A stretch of DNA of 42,000 nucleotides from Gammaproteobacteria bacterium. Its GTDB lineage: Bacteria > Pseudomonadota > Gammaproteobacteria > Steroidobacterales > Steroidobacteraceae. The position numbers and the translations under genes are program-made. The notes below the pieces were generated by a model. The model was not told the origin of the DNA, made no database searches, and saw only the letters and a list, made by a program, of their open reading frames with translations. Positions 18,297-26,579 of this stretch are shown here, piece after piece. Each line of letters opens with the position of its first letter. Within the stretch, counting starts at the first letter, position 1. Location: contig JAHFSF010000003.1 of the NCBI GenBank assembly GCA_023265875.1, positions 1-42,000 on the forward strand, in the 5' to 3' direction.

Positions 18297-18974
18297 ATGA
18301 AGAATGAGGCACGGGAGCAGGAGCAGGTGAGCGTGTTTGGGCGATCGTCGCCGTGGCGCTATCCGCTGGCGCTGCTTGCGGTATTCGGCGTGCTGTGGCT
18401 CGCGCTTGCGATCGACCCGGTCTTCCGGCAGGACTGGCTGCTCGAGAACGCTCTCGTATTCGTGTCGCTTCCGATCCTGGTGCTGACGGCACGCCGTTTG
18501 CGCTTCAGCAATTTCGTCTACACCTGCCTGTTCGTCTTTTTCTCTCTGCACGCGATCGGCGCGCATTACACCTATTCGCTGGTCCCGTACGACGAATGGT
18601 CCCGGATGCTGAGCGGTGCGTCGCTGAATGAGTCGCTCGGATTCGGGCGCAATCACTACGACCGGCTGATTCATTTTTTCTACGGATTGCTAGTCGCCCC
18701 TGCAGCGGTCGAGATCTTTGCGCACTACGGGCGATACCCGCGTGTCTGGGCGGCGCTATTCCCGGCCCTGTTCATGGCCTCGCACGCGGTCATCTATGAA
18801 TTGATCGAATGGGCCGCCGCAATCGTCTTCGGCGGCGACCTCGGCCAGGCCTACCTCGGCACCCAGGGCGACATCTGGGACGGGCAGAAGGACATGGCGT
18901 GCGCGCTCACCGGCACGGCGATCACGATCACCATCATGGCCGCGCTGGGGCGGTTGCCGGTCAGGCGACGCTAA
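18297..18974 (+). CDS. DUF2238/YjdF-like inner-membrane protein
   Basis: This 225-residue integral membrane protein has about six helices and resembles the DUF2238 family that includes E. coli YjdF. Visible family-like segments are IGAHYTYSLVPYD, NHYDRLIHFFYGLL, SHAVIYELIEW and a polar GTQGDIWDGQKDM loop with conserved acidic and aromatic residues. Its function is unknown. ATG 18297 is preferred over an in-frame GTG at 18273, which lies inside a perfect palindrome (GTGGCCGGCCAC, 18273-18284). The next gene starts 20 bp after the stop, so it is probably cotranscribed with the sulfurtransferase gene. Confidence 0.82.
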   Translation: MKNEAREQEQVSVFGRSSPWRYPLALLAVFGVLWLALAIDPVFRQDWLLENALVFVSLPILVLTARRLRFSNFVYTCLFVFFSLHAIGAHYTYSLVPYDEWSRMLSGASLNESLGFGRNHYDRLIHFFYGLLVAPAAVEIFAHYGRYPRVWAALFPALFMASHAVIYELIEWAAAIVFGGDLGQAYLGTQGDIWDGQKDMACALTGTAITITIMAALGRLPVRRR

Positions 18975-18994
18975 GCCCGGGCTGGCGGACGAAA

Positions 18995-19840
18995 ATGCCG
19001 TTTACGACACTGGTTTCCGCGGCTGAACTCGCGGCCCGGCTGGACGATCGCGACTGGCTGGTCGTCGATTGCCGGTTTGACCTGGCCGATCGCGACGCCG
19101 GATCGCGCGCCTGGCGCGCCGGCCACATCCCCGGCGCGATCCATGCCGACCTCGAGCGCGATCTTTCCGCGCCCGTGACTTCCGGCACCGGCCGCCATCC
19201 GCTGCCGCCGATCGATGCCTTCGTGGCGACGCTGTCGCGCTGGGGCGTCACTGGCGGCACGCAGGTCATCGCCTATGACGGCGGCAACAGCGCCTACGCG
19301 GCACGACTCTGGTGGATGCTGCGCTACATGGGCCACGATGCAGTCGCGGTGCTGGACGGGGGTTTCACCGCGTGGCTCGCGGAAGGCGGCCCGGTATCAA
19401 CCGGCCCGGTCGTGCCAGCGCCGGGGCGATTCGTCGCGCGGCTGCGACCGGAGATGCTCTGCGATACCCTCGGCGTTGCCGAGGCCCTCGCGCGTGGCGG
19501 ACTCGTCGTGGACGTGCGCGGTGCAGAGCGCTTCGCGGGCAAGGTGGAACCGCTGGATACCGTCGCCGGGCATGTCCCGGGCGCGGTGAACCTGCCGTTC
19601 ACGCTCAATCTCGACGCGAAAAACCGGTTCCGCCCGCCAGCGGAACTCGCGGAACTGTGGCGCACAGGCACGGGATTGGCCGGCAAATCCGCGCCCATCT
19701 GCATGTGCGGTTCAGGCGTGACCGCCTGCCAGGGCCTGCTGGCGCTCGAGATCGCGGGCCTGCCCGGTGCGCGGCTGTACGCGGGTTCGTGGAGCGAGTG
19801 GATCCGCGATCCTTCGCGGCCGGTCGCTCGCGACGGCTGA
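18995..19840 (+). CDS. sseA: 3-mercaptopyruvate/thiosulfate sulfurtransferase (two rhodanese domains)
   Basis: This 281-residue protein has two rhodanese domains, the first catalytically dead (residues about 5-135) and the second active (about 155-275). The active loop is CGSGVTA at 238-244 with Cys238 as the sulfur acceptor. That sequence is typical of mercaptopyruvate sulfurtransferases, whereas classical thiosulfate sulfurtransferases have CRKGVTA. The first domain shows VVDCRFDLAD and AGHIPGAIHADLERDLS, a pattern also typical of SseA. It is a soluble cytoplasmic enzyme of cysteine catabolism and sulfide production. The ATG lies 20 bp after the YjdF-like gene. The symbol is given by similarity; thiosulfate activity cannot be excluded. 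Confidence 0.9.
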   Translation: MPFTTLVSAAELAARLDDRDWLVVDCRFDLADRDAGSRAWRAGHIPGAIHADLERDLSAPVTSGTGRHPLPPIDAFVATLSRWGVTGGTQVIAYDGGNSAYAARLWWMLRYMGHDAVAVLDGGFTAWLAEGGPVSTGPVVPAPGRFVARLRPEMLCDTLGVAEALARGGLVVDVRGAERFAGKVEPLDTVAGHVPGAVNLPFTLNLDAKNRFRPPAELAELWRTGTGLAGKSAPICMCGSGVTACQGLLALEIAGLPGARLYAGSWSEWIRDPSRPVARDG

Positions 19841-19913
19841 TCCTGCCCGCATTTACATCAGCGCACGATCTGGTATCGTCCGCGCCCTGCGATCGTCAAA
19901 CAGGACCCGCGAA

Positions 19914-21866
19914 TTGGACAGCACGACGCGCGGTGCAGCGATTCCGCGGCCCTGGAGCATCGAAGACTCCAATGACCTGTATGCCGTGCGCTCCTGGGGC
20001 ACCGGCTATTTCGGCATCAACACCGCCGGCCACGTCGTCTGCCGCCCGGGCAGGGACGACACCCGCGAGATCGACGTGTACGAGGTCGTCCAGCAGCTCG
20101 GCGCCCGCGACCTGACGGCGCCGATGGTGCTGCGTTTCTCGGACATCCTGCGCGACCGGCTGCGCTCGCTGCACGACGCCTTCGCCGCGGCAATCGCCGA
20201 GAACGACTACCGGAACCGTTACGCGGCCGTGTTCCCGATCAAGGTCAACCAGCAGCGCCTGGTCGTCGAGGAAGTCTATCGCGGCAGCGCGGAACTCGGC
20301 TTTGGCCTCGAGTGCGGCTCCAAGCCCGAACTGCTTGCGGTCATGGCGATGACCGAGGACGCGCCGACGCGGCTGATCATCTGCAACGGCTTCAAGGACG
20401 ACAGTTACATCGAGGCCGTCATCCTCGCAACCAAGCTCGGCCGTTCCATCATCCCGGTGATCGAGAATTTCTCCGAGCTCGGCTACATCCTGCGTCACGC
20501 CGAAAAATACCAGGTGCGACCGAAGATCGGCGTGCGCGTCAAGCTGGCCGCCGAAGGCGCCGGCCGCTGGCGCGAATCGGCCGGTGACCGCTCCAAGTTC
20601 GGGCTGTTCACGACCGAGATCCTGGAGCTCGTCGAGGTGCTCCGCTCGCACGGCATGCTGGACTGCCTGAAGCTCGTGCACTGCCATCCGGGCTCGCAAC
20701 TGCACGACATCCGGCGGGTCAAGGATGCGGTCAACGAGCTCGCGCAGGTCTATGCGGAACTTGCGCGGCTCGGCGCGGGCCTCGAGTACATCGACGTCGG
20801 CGGCGGGCTCGGCATCGACTACGATGGCTCGCGCACCAACTTCGAGTCGTCCGCGAATTATTCACTGCGCGAGTACGCGAGCGACGTGGTTTACCGCGTC
20901 GCGAGCGTCTGCAATGCCCGTGGGTTGCCGCACCCGGTCATCATCAGCGAGTCGGGCCGCGCGATCGCGGCCCACCACAGCGTGCTGGTCTTCAACGTGC
21001 TGGGCGCCTCGCGCCTCGATGTGTTCAGCGCCCCGGATCGCGCAACCGCCGACAATGGCCGGCTGCCGCAGCCGGTAGCGGACCTGTTCGACGCGTACGC
21101 CAACGTCAGCGAGCGCCGGCTGGTCGAGTGCTGGCACGATGCGCAGCAGGCGCGCGAGCAGGCGCAGCAGATGTTCAGCCTCGGCTATCTCAACATCGAG
21201 ATGCGGAGCCTGGCCGAACGGTTGTACTGGGCCACCTGTGCCAGGGTCCGCGACCTCACACGCAGGCTTGGCCGCGTACCCGAGGAGCTTGAGGGACTCG
21301 AGGCGGTTCTGTCCGACACCTATTTCTGCAACATGTCGGTGTTCCAGTCGCTGCCCGACAGCTGGGCCATCGACCAGTTGTTTCCGATCATGCCTCTGCA
21401 CCGGCTGGACGAGCGGCCGTCGCGCGGCGCAGTGTTAGCCGACATCACCTGCGACTCGGACGGCAAGATCGACCGCTTCGTGTCGCTCAAGGACATCAAG
21501 CGCTCGCTCGAGGTCCACGAGCTCAGGGCCGGCGAAGATTACTTCCTGGCGGCGTTCCTGGTCGGCGCCTACCAGGAGACCCTCGGCGACCTGCACAACC
21601 TGTTCGGGGATACGCATGTGGTCCACATCCGGCTGGACGACGAGCACGGCTGGTGGATCGAGGAAATCGTCAAGGGCGACACGGCGAACAAGGTGCTCGG
21701 ATACATGCAATACGACACCGACGAGTTGTACCCGCGCTTCGCCCGCGACTGCGAGCGGGCCATGCGTGACGGCCGGCTGTCGGTCGCGGAAGGCCAGGCG
21801 CTGAAGCGTTTCTACGAATCGGAACTCGCCGGTTACACCTATCTGGAGCCGGACGGCTCCGCCTGA
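19914..21866 (+). CDS. speA: Biosynthetic arginine decarboxylase
   Basis: This 650-residue PLP enzyme converts arginine to agmatine, the first step of the arginine route to putrescine. The PLP lysine is Lys110 in the motif FPIKVNQQ; further signatures are LGFGLECGSKPELLAV, LVHCHPGSQ, IDVGGGLGIDYDGS, and HPVIISESGRAI. The C-terminal region has CDSDGKIDRFV and ends SELAGYTYLEPDGSA, as in SpeA. No ATG is available near the conserved start. TTG 19914 is chosen because AGGA lies eight bases upstream (19902-19905) and the length then matches SpeA (about 630-660). The alternative ATG at 19767 would overlap the sulfurtransferase gene by 74 bp. A homospermidine synthase gene lies nearby on the other strand. 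Confidence 0.94.
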   Translation: MDSTTRGAAIPRPWSIEDSNDLYAVRSWGTGYFGINTAGHVVCRPGRDDTREIDVYEVVQQLGARDLTAPMVLRFSDILRDRLRSLHDAFAAAIAENDYRNRYAAVFPIKVNQQRLVVEEVYRGSAELGFGLECGSKPELLAVMAMTEDAPTRLIICNGFKDDSYIEAVILATKLGRSIIPVIENFSELGYILRHAEKYQVRPKIGVRVKLAAEGAGRWRESAGDRSKFGLFTTEILELVEVLRSHGMLDCLKLVHCHPGSQLHDIRRVKDAVNELAQVYAELARLGAGLEYIDVGGGLGIDYDGSRTNFESSANYSLREYASDVVYRVASVCNARGLPHPVIISESGRAIAAHHSVLVFNVLGASRLDVFSAPDRATADNGRLPQPVADLFDAYANVSERRLVECWHDAQQAREQAQQMFSLGYLNIEMRSLAERLYWATCARVRDLTRRLGRVPEELEGLEAVLSDTYFCNMSVFQSLPDSWAIDQLFPIMPLHRLDERPSRGAVLADITCDSDGKIDRFVSLKDIKRSLEVHELRAGEDYFLAAFLVGAYQETLGDLHNLFGDTHVVHIRLDDEHGWWIEEIVKGDTANKVLGYMQYDTDELYPRFARDCERAMRDGRLSVAEGQALKRFYESELAGYTYLEPDGSA

Positions 21867-21970
21867 GGCCCCGCGCAGGCGCGGCGGGACCGCCCCAGTT
21901 CCGCATTGAGCGGCCTCTCCCGCCCGAGTATCGTGGGTCCCCGTTCCCCCCAGCCGCCCGGAGCTTCATC

Positions 21971-22849
21971 ATGCCTTCGTCGCGCACGCTGCTCGCCGCC
22001 TCCGCAATGACCGCGGTGCTGCTCACCGTCGGCTGCGCCAGTACCCGATCGGCGCCGGGCGCGAGCGCAGAACCACCCGTCAGCGATGCCGCGACGCTCG
22101 CCGCGATCGACCAGGCGCTGGCCGGCGATCACCGCTCTGCCGCGAATCGCGCGCGTGATCGCTATCGCCATCCGCAGGAGACGCTTGCGTTCTTCGGGCT
22201 GCGGCAGGAGATGACGGTCATGGAAGTGTGGCCGGGCGGCGGCGGCTGGTACACGGAAGTGCTGGCGCCGGTGTTGCGCGACCGGGGCCGCTACATCGCA
22301 GCCAGCTGGGATCCCAGGACGGACGCGAAATACGTCCAGGATGGCCTAAAGGCATTTGCCGGGAAACTCGCCTCGCGCCCGGATCTATACGGCAAGGCGA
22401 CGGTGACCGCGCTTGAGTACCCGAATGAAATGCGGCCCGTCCCGGACGGCAGCGTCGACATGGTGCTGACCTTCCGCAACCTGCACAACTGGATGGCGCG
22501 TGATGCCGAAGGCCATATGCTCACCGCGATGTACGCCGCGCTGAAGCCGGGCGGCATATTGGGCATCGTGGAGCACCGCGCAGCGGACGCCGTGGCGCAG
22601 GACCCGAGGGCCAAATCGGGTTACGTGCGCGAGGATTACGTCATTCAGCTCGTGACGGACGCTGGCTTCGAACTGATCGGGCGCAGCGAAATCAACGCCA
22701 ATCCCCGTGACACCAAGGACTATCCGCAAGGCGTCTGGTCGCTGCCGCCTACCTTTCGCGAGGGCGACGTGAATCGGGAGCGCTATGCCGCAATCGGCGA
22801 AAGCGATCGCCTCACCCTGCGTTTCCGCAAGCCGCCGGCGGGCCACTGA
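21971..22849 (+). CDS. Predicted lipoprotein-anchored SAM methyltransferase-fold protein
   Basis: This 292-residue protein starts with a signal peptide ending in a lipobox (AMTAVLLTVGCAST, Cys about residue 18), so it should be exported and lipid-anchored. From about residue 45 it resembles a class I methyltransferase fold: motif I is VMEVWPGGGGWYTEVLAP, then an acidic strand end near WDPRTDAKY, VDMVLTFRNLHNW at the motif IV position, and LKPGGILGIVEH as the post-motif strand. This matches the predicted-methyltransferase family often found with a signal peptide in proteobacteria (COG4798-like). SAM is not expected outside the cytoplasm, so the substrate and even the activity are unclear. The gene stands alone, 104 bp after speA, and converges on the helicase gene. 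Confidence 0.8.
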   Translation: MPSSRTLLAASAMTAVLLTVGCASTRSAPGASAEPPVSDAATLAAIDQALAGDHRSAANRARDRYRHPQETLAFFGLRQEMTVMEVWPGGGGWYTEVLAPVLRDRGRYIAASWDPRTDAKYVQDGLKAFAGKLASRPDLYGKATVTALEYPNEMRPVPDGSVDMVLTFRNLHNWMARDAEGHMLTAMYAALKPGGILGIVEHRAADAVAQDPRAKSGYVREDYVIQLVTDAGFELIGRSEINANPRDTKDYPQGVWSLPPTFREGDVNRERYAAIGESDRLTLRFRKPPAGH

Positions 22850-22869
22850 ATCGCTGAATCAGGGATTCC

Positions 22870-24960
22870 CTACCAGAGAGCCTTCAGGCGCGCGGCGACA
22901 TCGATGCGCGGAATGCCGGCTGCCACCACGGTAGCAACGGCGGCATCCGCTGCGTCCGGCCAGCCCGCGCAGTCGAGCGTCGCCAGCACGCTGGTGTCCA
23001 GGAAGCGGCTGCGCGCGCCATAGACATGACGGTCTCCGGCGCGCGATTGCTGCGTCACGTAATGGCGCAAGGGCTCGATCAGGTGCAGCTCGTCCCGGGC
23101 CCGGGTCATCGCGACATACAGCAGGCGCCGCTCCTCGTCGATGGCATCCGCGTTTCCTGCCGCGAACTCGGACGGGAAGTTGCCGTCCGTGACGTTCAGC
23201 AGGTAAACGGCGTCCCACTCCTGGCCCTTGGCCGAATGCACGGTCGACAGGATCAGGTAATCCTCGTCCAGCAATGGCGGACCCGCCAGGTCGCCGGTCG
23301 CGGCCGGCGGGTCGAGCGTCAATTCGCTCAGGAATCGCTCGCGGCTGCCGTATTGCGGCGCGAGCTGTTCCAGCATGGCAAGATCGGCCGCGCGCACGGC
23401 GGCTGATTCGTAGAGTCGGTCGAGCTGCGGCTCATACCATGCCCGCACCCTCTCCACCTGGCCGGGCCAGGCCGGGTGGGTGCCGGCCAATCCGGCCATC
23501 AGCATGGCAAACGCCGGCCACGCGCCGGCAGCGGCCGCCGGCGGATGGAATTCGGCGAGTGCAGGCATCCGGCAGGCCGCGGACTCGAATTGCTGCCAGC
23601 AGCGGGCAGCGTTCGACGGACCCATGCCGGGCAATAATTGCAGCACGCGAAACGCGGCCAGGCCGTTCCTGGGATTGTCGGCCCAGCGCAGGATCGCGAG
23701 CAGGTCCTTGACGTGCGCGGCCTCGAGAAATCGCAGGCCGCCGTATTTCACATAGGGGATATTCGCGCGCATCAACTCGATCTCGAGCCAGTCGCTGTGA
23801 TCGGCACTGCGGAACAGCACAGCCTGGCGGCGCAGCAATGTACCCGCCTCGCGCCGCTGCAACACCGCATTCACGACGTAATCGGCCTGCTGGCGATCGT
23901 CCACCACCGTCACCAGCCGCGGCCGGGCGCCGCCGCCGCGCTCCGCGATCAGCGTCTTGCGGTACTGGCGTGCGGCGCCGGCTATCAACGCGTTGGCCGC
24001 ATCCAGCACGGCCTGATTCGAGCGGTAGTTCCTCTCGAGCGCGATAACCGTCGCGCGCGGTTCGCAACGGCCGGGAAATTCCAGGATATTCTCGATCGAG
24101 GCGGCGCGGAATGAGTAGATCGCCTGCGCGTCATCGCCGACGACGGTAATGCCGGTGCCCCCGGGCTTCAGCGCGAGCACGATGTCCGCCTGCAGCCGGT
24201 TCACGTCCTGGTACTCGTCGACCAGCACGTGCTCAAAGCGGCCGCCGACTTCGGCGGCATGCGTGGGTTCGTGCATCAATGCATGCCAGTACAGCAGCAG
24301 GTCGTCGAAATCGAGCGCGGCGTTCGCCTGCTTGCGGTCGACATAGGCGCGAAACAGGCCGCGCAATTCCTCCACCCATTCCTCGCACCAGGCAAAGCTG
24401 CCGTGGAGCACTTCCTCCAGTCCGCGCCCGCTGTTGACCCGGTTCGAATAGATCGCGAGGCAAGTGTCCTTGCGCGGAAAGCGGCGCTTCTGCGCCGACA
24501 GCCCGCGCTCATGGCGCAGGAGGTCGATCAGGTCGGCGGAATCGCCGCGATCCAGCACGCTGAAATCCGGCGCCAGCCCGAGCGTCGCTGCATATTCCCG
24601 GAGCAGGCGGTTCGCAACCGAGTGAAAAGTGCCGGACCAGGGCATCGGCGGGGCCGGCGGCCGGCCCGAATTTCCGCGTTGCAATTCCTCCGCGACGATG
24701 TGCCGCACGCGACGCGTCATCTCGAGCGCCGCGCGGCGCGTGAACGTCAGCAGCAGGATATGCGCCGGGTCGACCCCTTCGATGACGAGACGCGCGACGC
24801 GATGCGCAATCGTCGCAGTCTTGCCGGTCCCGGCACCGGCGATGACGAGCAGGGCCGGCGCCGTAAAGGAGCCGCCCGTCTGCCGCCCGCCGAAGGTCGC
24901 TGCCTCGCGTTGAGCTGCATTCAGCCGCATTGGCCGGGGAACCGCGGTCATGGACGGCAT
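22870..24960 (-). CDS. UvrD/Rep-family ATP-dependent DNA helicase
   Basis: This roughly 696-residue superfamily 1A helicase has the motifs in order: Q-motif LNAAQREAA, Walker A AGAGTGKT (near residue 45), motif Ia LLTFTRRAA, motif II VDEYQDVN, motif III VVGDDAQAIYSFR, motif IV ERNYRSNQ, motif V STVHSAKGQEWDAVYLL, and motif VI LLYVAMTRARDELHL. It should unwind DNA 3'-5' in repair or replication restart. It is UvrD-like, but I do not call it uvrD because other paralogues share the motifs. The frame opens at 24984, but a LexA box (24973-24988) covers that ATG, so a start at 24960 or 24951 is more likely; neither has a clear Shine-Dalgarno. The C-terminus is shorter than E. coli UvrD and lacks its long basic tail. 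Confidence 0.9.
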   Translation of the reverse strand: MPSMTAVPRPMRLNAAQREAATFGGRQTGGSFTAPALLVIAGAGTGKTATIAHRVARLVIEGVDPAHILLLTFTRRAALEMTRRVRHIVAEELQRGNSGRPPAPPMPWSGTFHSVANRLLREYAATLGLAPDFSVLDRGDSADLIDLLRHERGLSAQKRRFPRKDTCLAIYSNRVNSGRGLEEVLHGSFAWCEEWVEELRGLFRAYVDRKQANAALDFDDLLLYWHALMHEPTHAAEVGGRFEHVLVDEYQDVNRLQADIVLALKPGGTGITVVGDDAQAIYSFRAASIENILEFPGRCEPRATVIALERNYRSNQAVLDAANALIAGAARQYRKTLIAERGGGARPRLVTVVDDRQQADYVVNAVLQRREAGTLLRRQAVLFRSADHSDWLEIELMRANIPYVKYGGLRFLEAAHVKDLLAILRWADNPRNGLAAFRVLQLLPGMGPSNAARCWQQFESAACRMPALAEFHPPAAAAGAWPAFAMLMAGLAGTHPAWPGQVERVRAWYEPQLDRLYESAAVRAADLAMLEQLAPQYGSRERFLSELTLDPPAATGDLAGPPLLDEDYLILSTVHSAKGQEWDAVYLLNVTDGNFPSEFAAGNADAIDEERRLLYVAMTRARDELHLIEPLRHYVTQQSRAGDRHVYGARSRFLDTSVLATLDCAGWPDAADAAVATVVAAGIPRIDVAARLKALW

Positions 24961-24972
24961 GGTATCGGGAGA

Positions 24973-24988
24973 CTGTATATACATCCAG
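24973..24988 (-). promoter_or_regulatory. LexA (SOS) box of the helicase gene
   Basis: Read on the minus strand, the 16 bases CTGGATGTATATACAG match 14 of 16 of the E. coli-type LexA consensus CTGT-(AT)4-ACAG; only positions 4 and 7 differ. It lies 13 bp upstream of the proposed helicase start, where a LexA operator overlapping the promoter would be expected. It is also 127 bp upstream of the divergent unknown gene at 25115 and could affect both. Confidence 0.7.
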
Positions 24989-25114
24989 TCCCAGGCGAGC
25001 CGCCCGGACGGGTCAGCGTCCCGCCGGCAGCCCGTTATGTGCAGCCGTTCTCGGATTGCCGGGAGCGGGTTCGATACCTTTTACAGCGGGATCCTGAGGG
25101 GAAAGCTGGCAGCG

Positions 25115-25486
25115 ATGGGTGACAAGGGCAAATTCAAGACGTTCTCGCCGTCGACGGACGCGAGTGATGAGCTCAAGTTCACGGAAGAGCAGCGCCTCGG
25201 TCCCGGCAAGATCGAGTTCGACGAGCTCGGCAACGCTGTCTGGGTGCCCGCCTCCACGGCTGCCGGCGAAGATACGCTGCGACGCCTGCTGGATGACCCG
25301 AACCTGACATTCAGCGATGAGTATTCGCGGGGAACCGTTCGCCCCGCCGAGAACAATCCGTTGGGACTGAAGAAGGGCTACGACCCCTACGACAGCGGCC
25401 TCCTGGCCAAGAAGGAATGGAAAAAGAAGAAGGACCTGAAGCGGCTTTCACAGTGGATCCAGAACCGCAAGTCTAAGCAGGACTGA
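25115..25486 (+). CDS. Conserved-looking small protein of unknown function
   Basis: This 123-residue soluble protein is not one I can name. It has no signal peptide or membrane segment. The N-terminal two thirds are acidic and polar (LGPGKIEFDELGNAVWVPAS, then EDTLRRLLDDPNLTFSDEYS). The C-terminus is strongly basic (KKEWKKKKDLKRLSQWIQNR), which suggests nucleic-acid or ribosome contact, as an inference only. A GAGGGG lies about 13 bases before the ATG, a long spacing; the frame is open further upstream but runs across the LexA box region. It is divergent from the SOS-controlled helicase across about 150 bp. Codon use looks like that of its neighbours. Confidence 0.72.
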   Translation: MGDKGKFKTFSPSTDASDELKFTEEQRLGPGKIEFDELGNAVWVPASTAAGEDTLRRLLDDPNLTFSDEYSRGTVRPAENNPLGLKKGYDPYDSGLLAKKEWKKKKDLKRLSQWIQNRKSKQD

Positions 25487-25550
25487 TCCGAACTGGTTGG
25501 TGCCGGGTCGTGGTTTCGTGGTTGTTCGGCGCCGATAGCTCACCATCAGC

Positions 25551-26579
25551 TCAGTCCTGCTGCCATTCGGCGCGGTAATTCCGGCCAAGCGAGATGATGC
25601 GCTCGAGCAGCGCCGGATATTCGATGCCATCGTGCCGCGCCGCGCTCGCGAAATCCTCCTCTTCCGCCAGGTTCGGATTGGCGTTTGCCTCGAGCACGAA
25701 TGGCGTTCCATCGGTGCGCACGCGGAAATCCATGCGTGCATATCCCGACAGGTGCAGCGCCCGGTAGATCCGCCGGGTCAGGCGGTTAAGTTGCCCGGCG
25801 AGTCCCGCCGGCACGTCAACGGCGGCGCCGGTCGTGATCCGGTGCCGCGCCTGGTAGGAACTGTCCCACTTGACGCGTCGGGTCGCGATCGCAGCGCTGC
25901 CATTCTTCAGCTCGCCAAACGACAATTCCCATGGGGTCAGCGTGCGGATCCTCCCGTTGCCGAGCACGCCGACATACAACTCGCGGCCCTCGATGAATTC
26001 CTCGACCAGCGCGTCGGACTTCGTGTGCTCGTGGATGAACTCGATGCGCTCGCGCAACCGCAAGGCGGCGTCGACGACCGAGGCCTGCGCGATCCCGAGC
26101 GAAGCGTCCTCGGTCGCGGACTTGACGAACAGGGGATAACGCAGGCGCGCCGGGATCCTTATCGCGTGACCGCGCTTGAACACGGCGAAGTGCGGCGTCC
26201 GGATGCGGTGGTAGGCCAGTATCTGCTTGCACAGTACCTTGTGGCGCGACAGCATCATGCCGCGCGGGTTACAACCCGTGTAGTGCTGGCGCAGCAACTC
26301 GAGGAAGGCAACGACGTGCTGGTCGTAGGTGACGATGCCGCCGAATTCCTCGAGCAGGTTGAAGCAGACCTGCGGCTGCCATTCGTGGATCACCGAACGC
26401 AACGCGCCCAGGCTGTCGCCTATTCCCAGCGGGCGCACATCATGTCCGTTCAGGCGCAACCGGGTGACGACGTCGAACTCGGTGCGGAACTCATCCGCCT
26501 CGCGCGTCGTGCAGTGGTCGAGCGTCTCCGGCGGAACCAGGCTCTCGTGGACGATCACCAGCACGCGCAGCCTCTTCAA
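25551..26579 (-). CDS. D-Ala-D-Ala ligase-like ATP-grasp protein
   Basis: This 342-residue protein is an ATP-grasp ligase of the D-alanine-D-alanine ligase superfamily. It has an N-terminal Rossmann-like part (LRVLVIVHESLVPPET), the central ATP-binding part (RYPLFVKSATEDASLGI, then DALVEEFIEGRELYVGVLG) and the C-terminal metal-binding strand FVLEANANPNLAEEEDFA with the conserved Glu and Asn-x-Asn. Such proteins join a carboxylate to an amine via an acylphosphate; the substrate here is unknown, and the operon context does not suggest cell-wall synthesis. The start is TTG overlapping the upstream stop (TTGA), indicating coupling; a GTG five codons later (26564) has AGAGG six bases ahead and is an alternative. 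It is the last gene of the operon with the M32 peptidase, ttcA and the phosphatase/ARH fusion. Confidence 0.87.
   Translation of the reverse strand: MKRLRVLVIVHESLVPPETLDHCTTREADEFRTEFDVVTRLRLNGHDVRPLGIGDSLGALRSVIHEWQPQVCFNLLEEFGGIVTYDQHVVAFLELLRQHYTGCNPRGMMLSRHKVLCKQILAYHRIRTPHFAVFKRGHAIRIPARLRYPLFVKSATEDASLGIAQASVVDAALRLRERIEFIHEHTKSDALVEEFIEGRELYVGVLGNGRIRTLTPWELSFGELKNGSAAIATRRVKWDSSYQARHRITTGAAVDVPAGLAGQLNRLTRRIYRALHLSGYARMDFRVRTDGTPFVLEANANPNLAEEEDFASAARHDGIEYPALLERIISLGRNYRAEWQQD

Noticed and set aside
24229-25122. Plus-strand frame of 297 codons over the helicase gene
   Set aside because: Antisense to the helicase motifs and runs across the LexA box; no domain.
25487-25550. Weak inverted repeat CCGAAC/GTTCGG between two convergent genes as a terminator
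   Set aside because: Six-base arms with a loop of nearly 30 bases and no T-run; not convincing.
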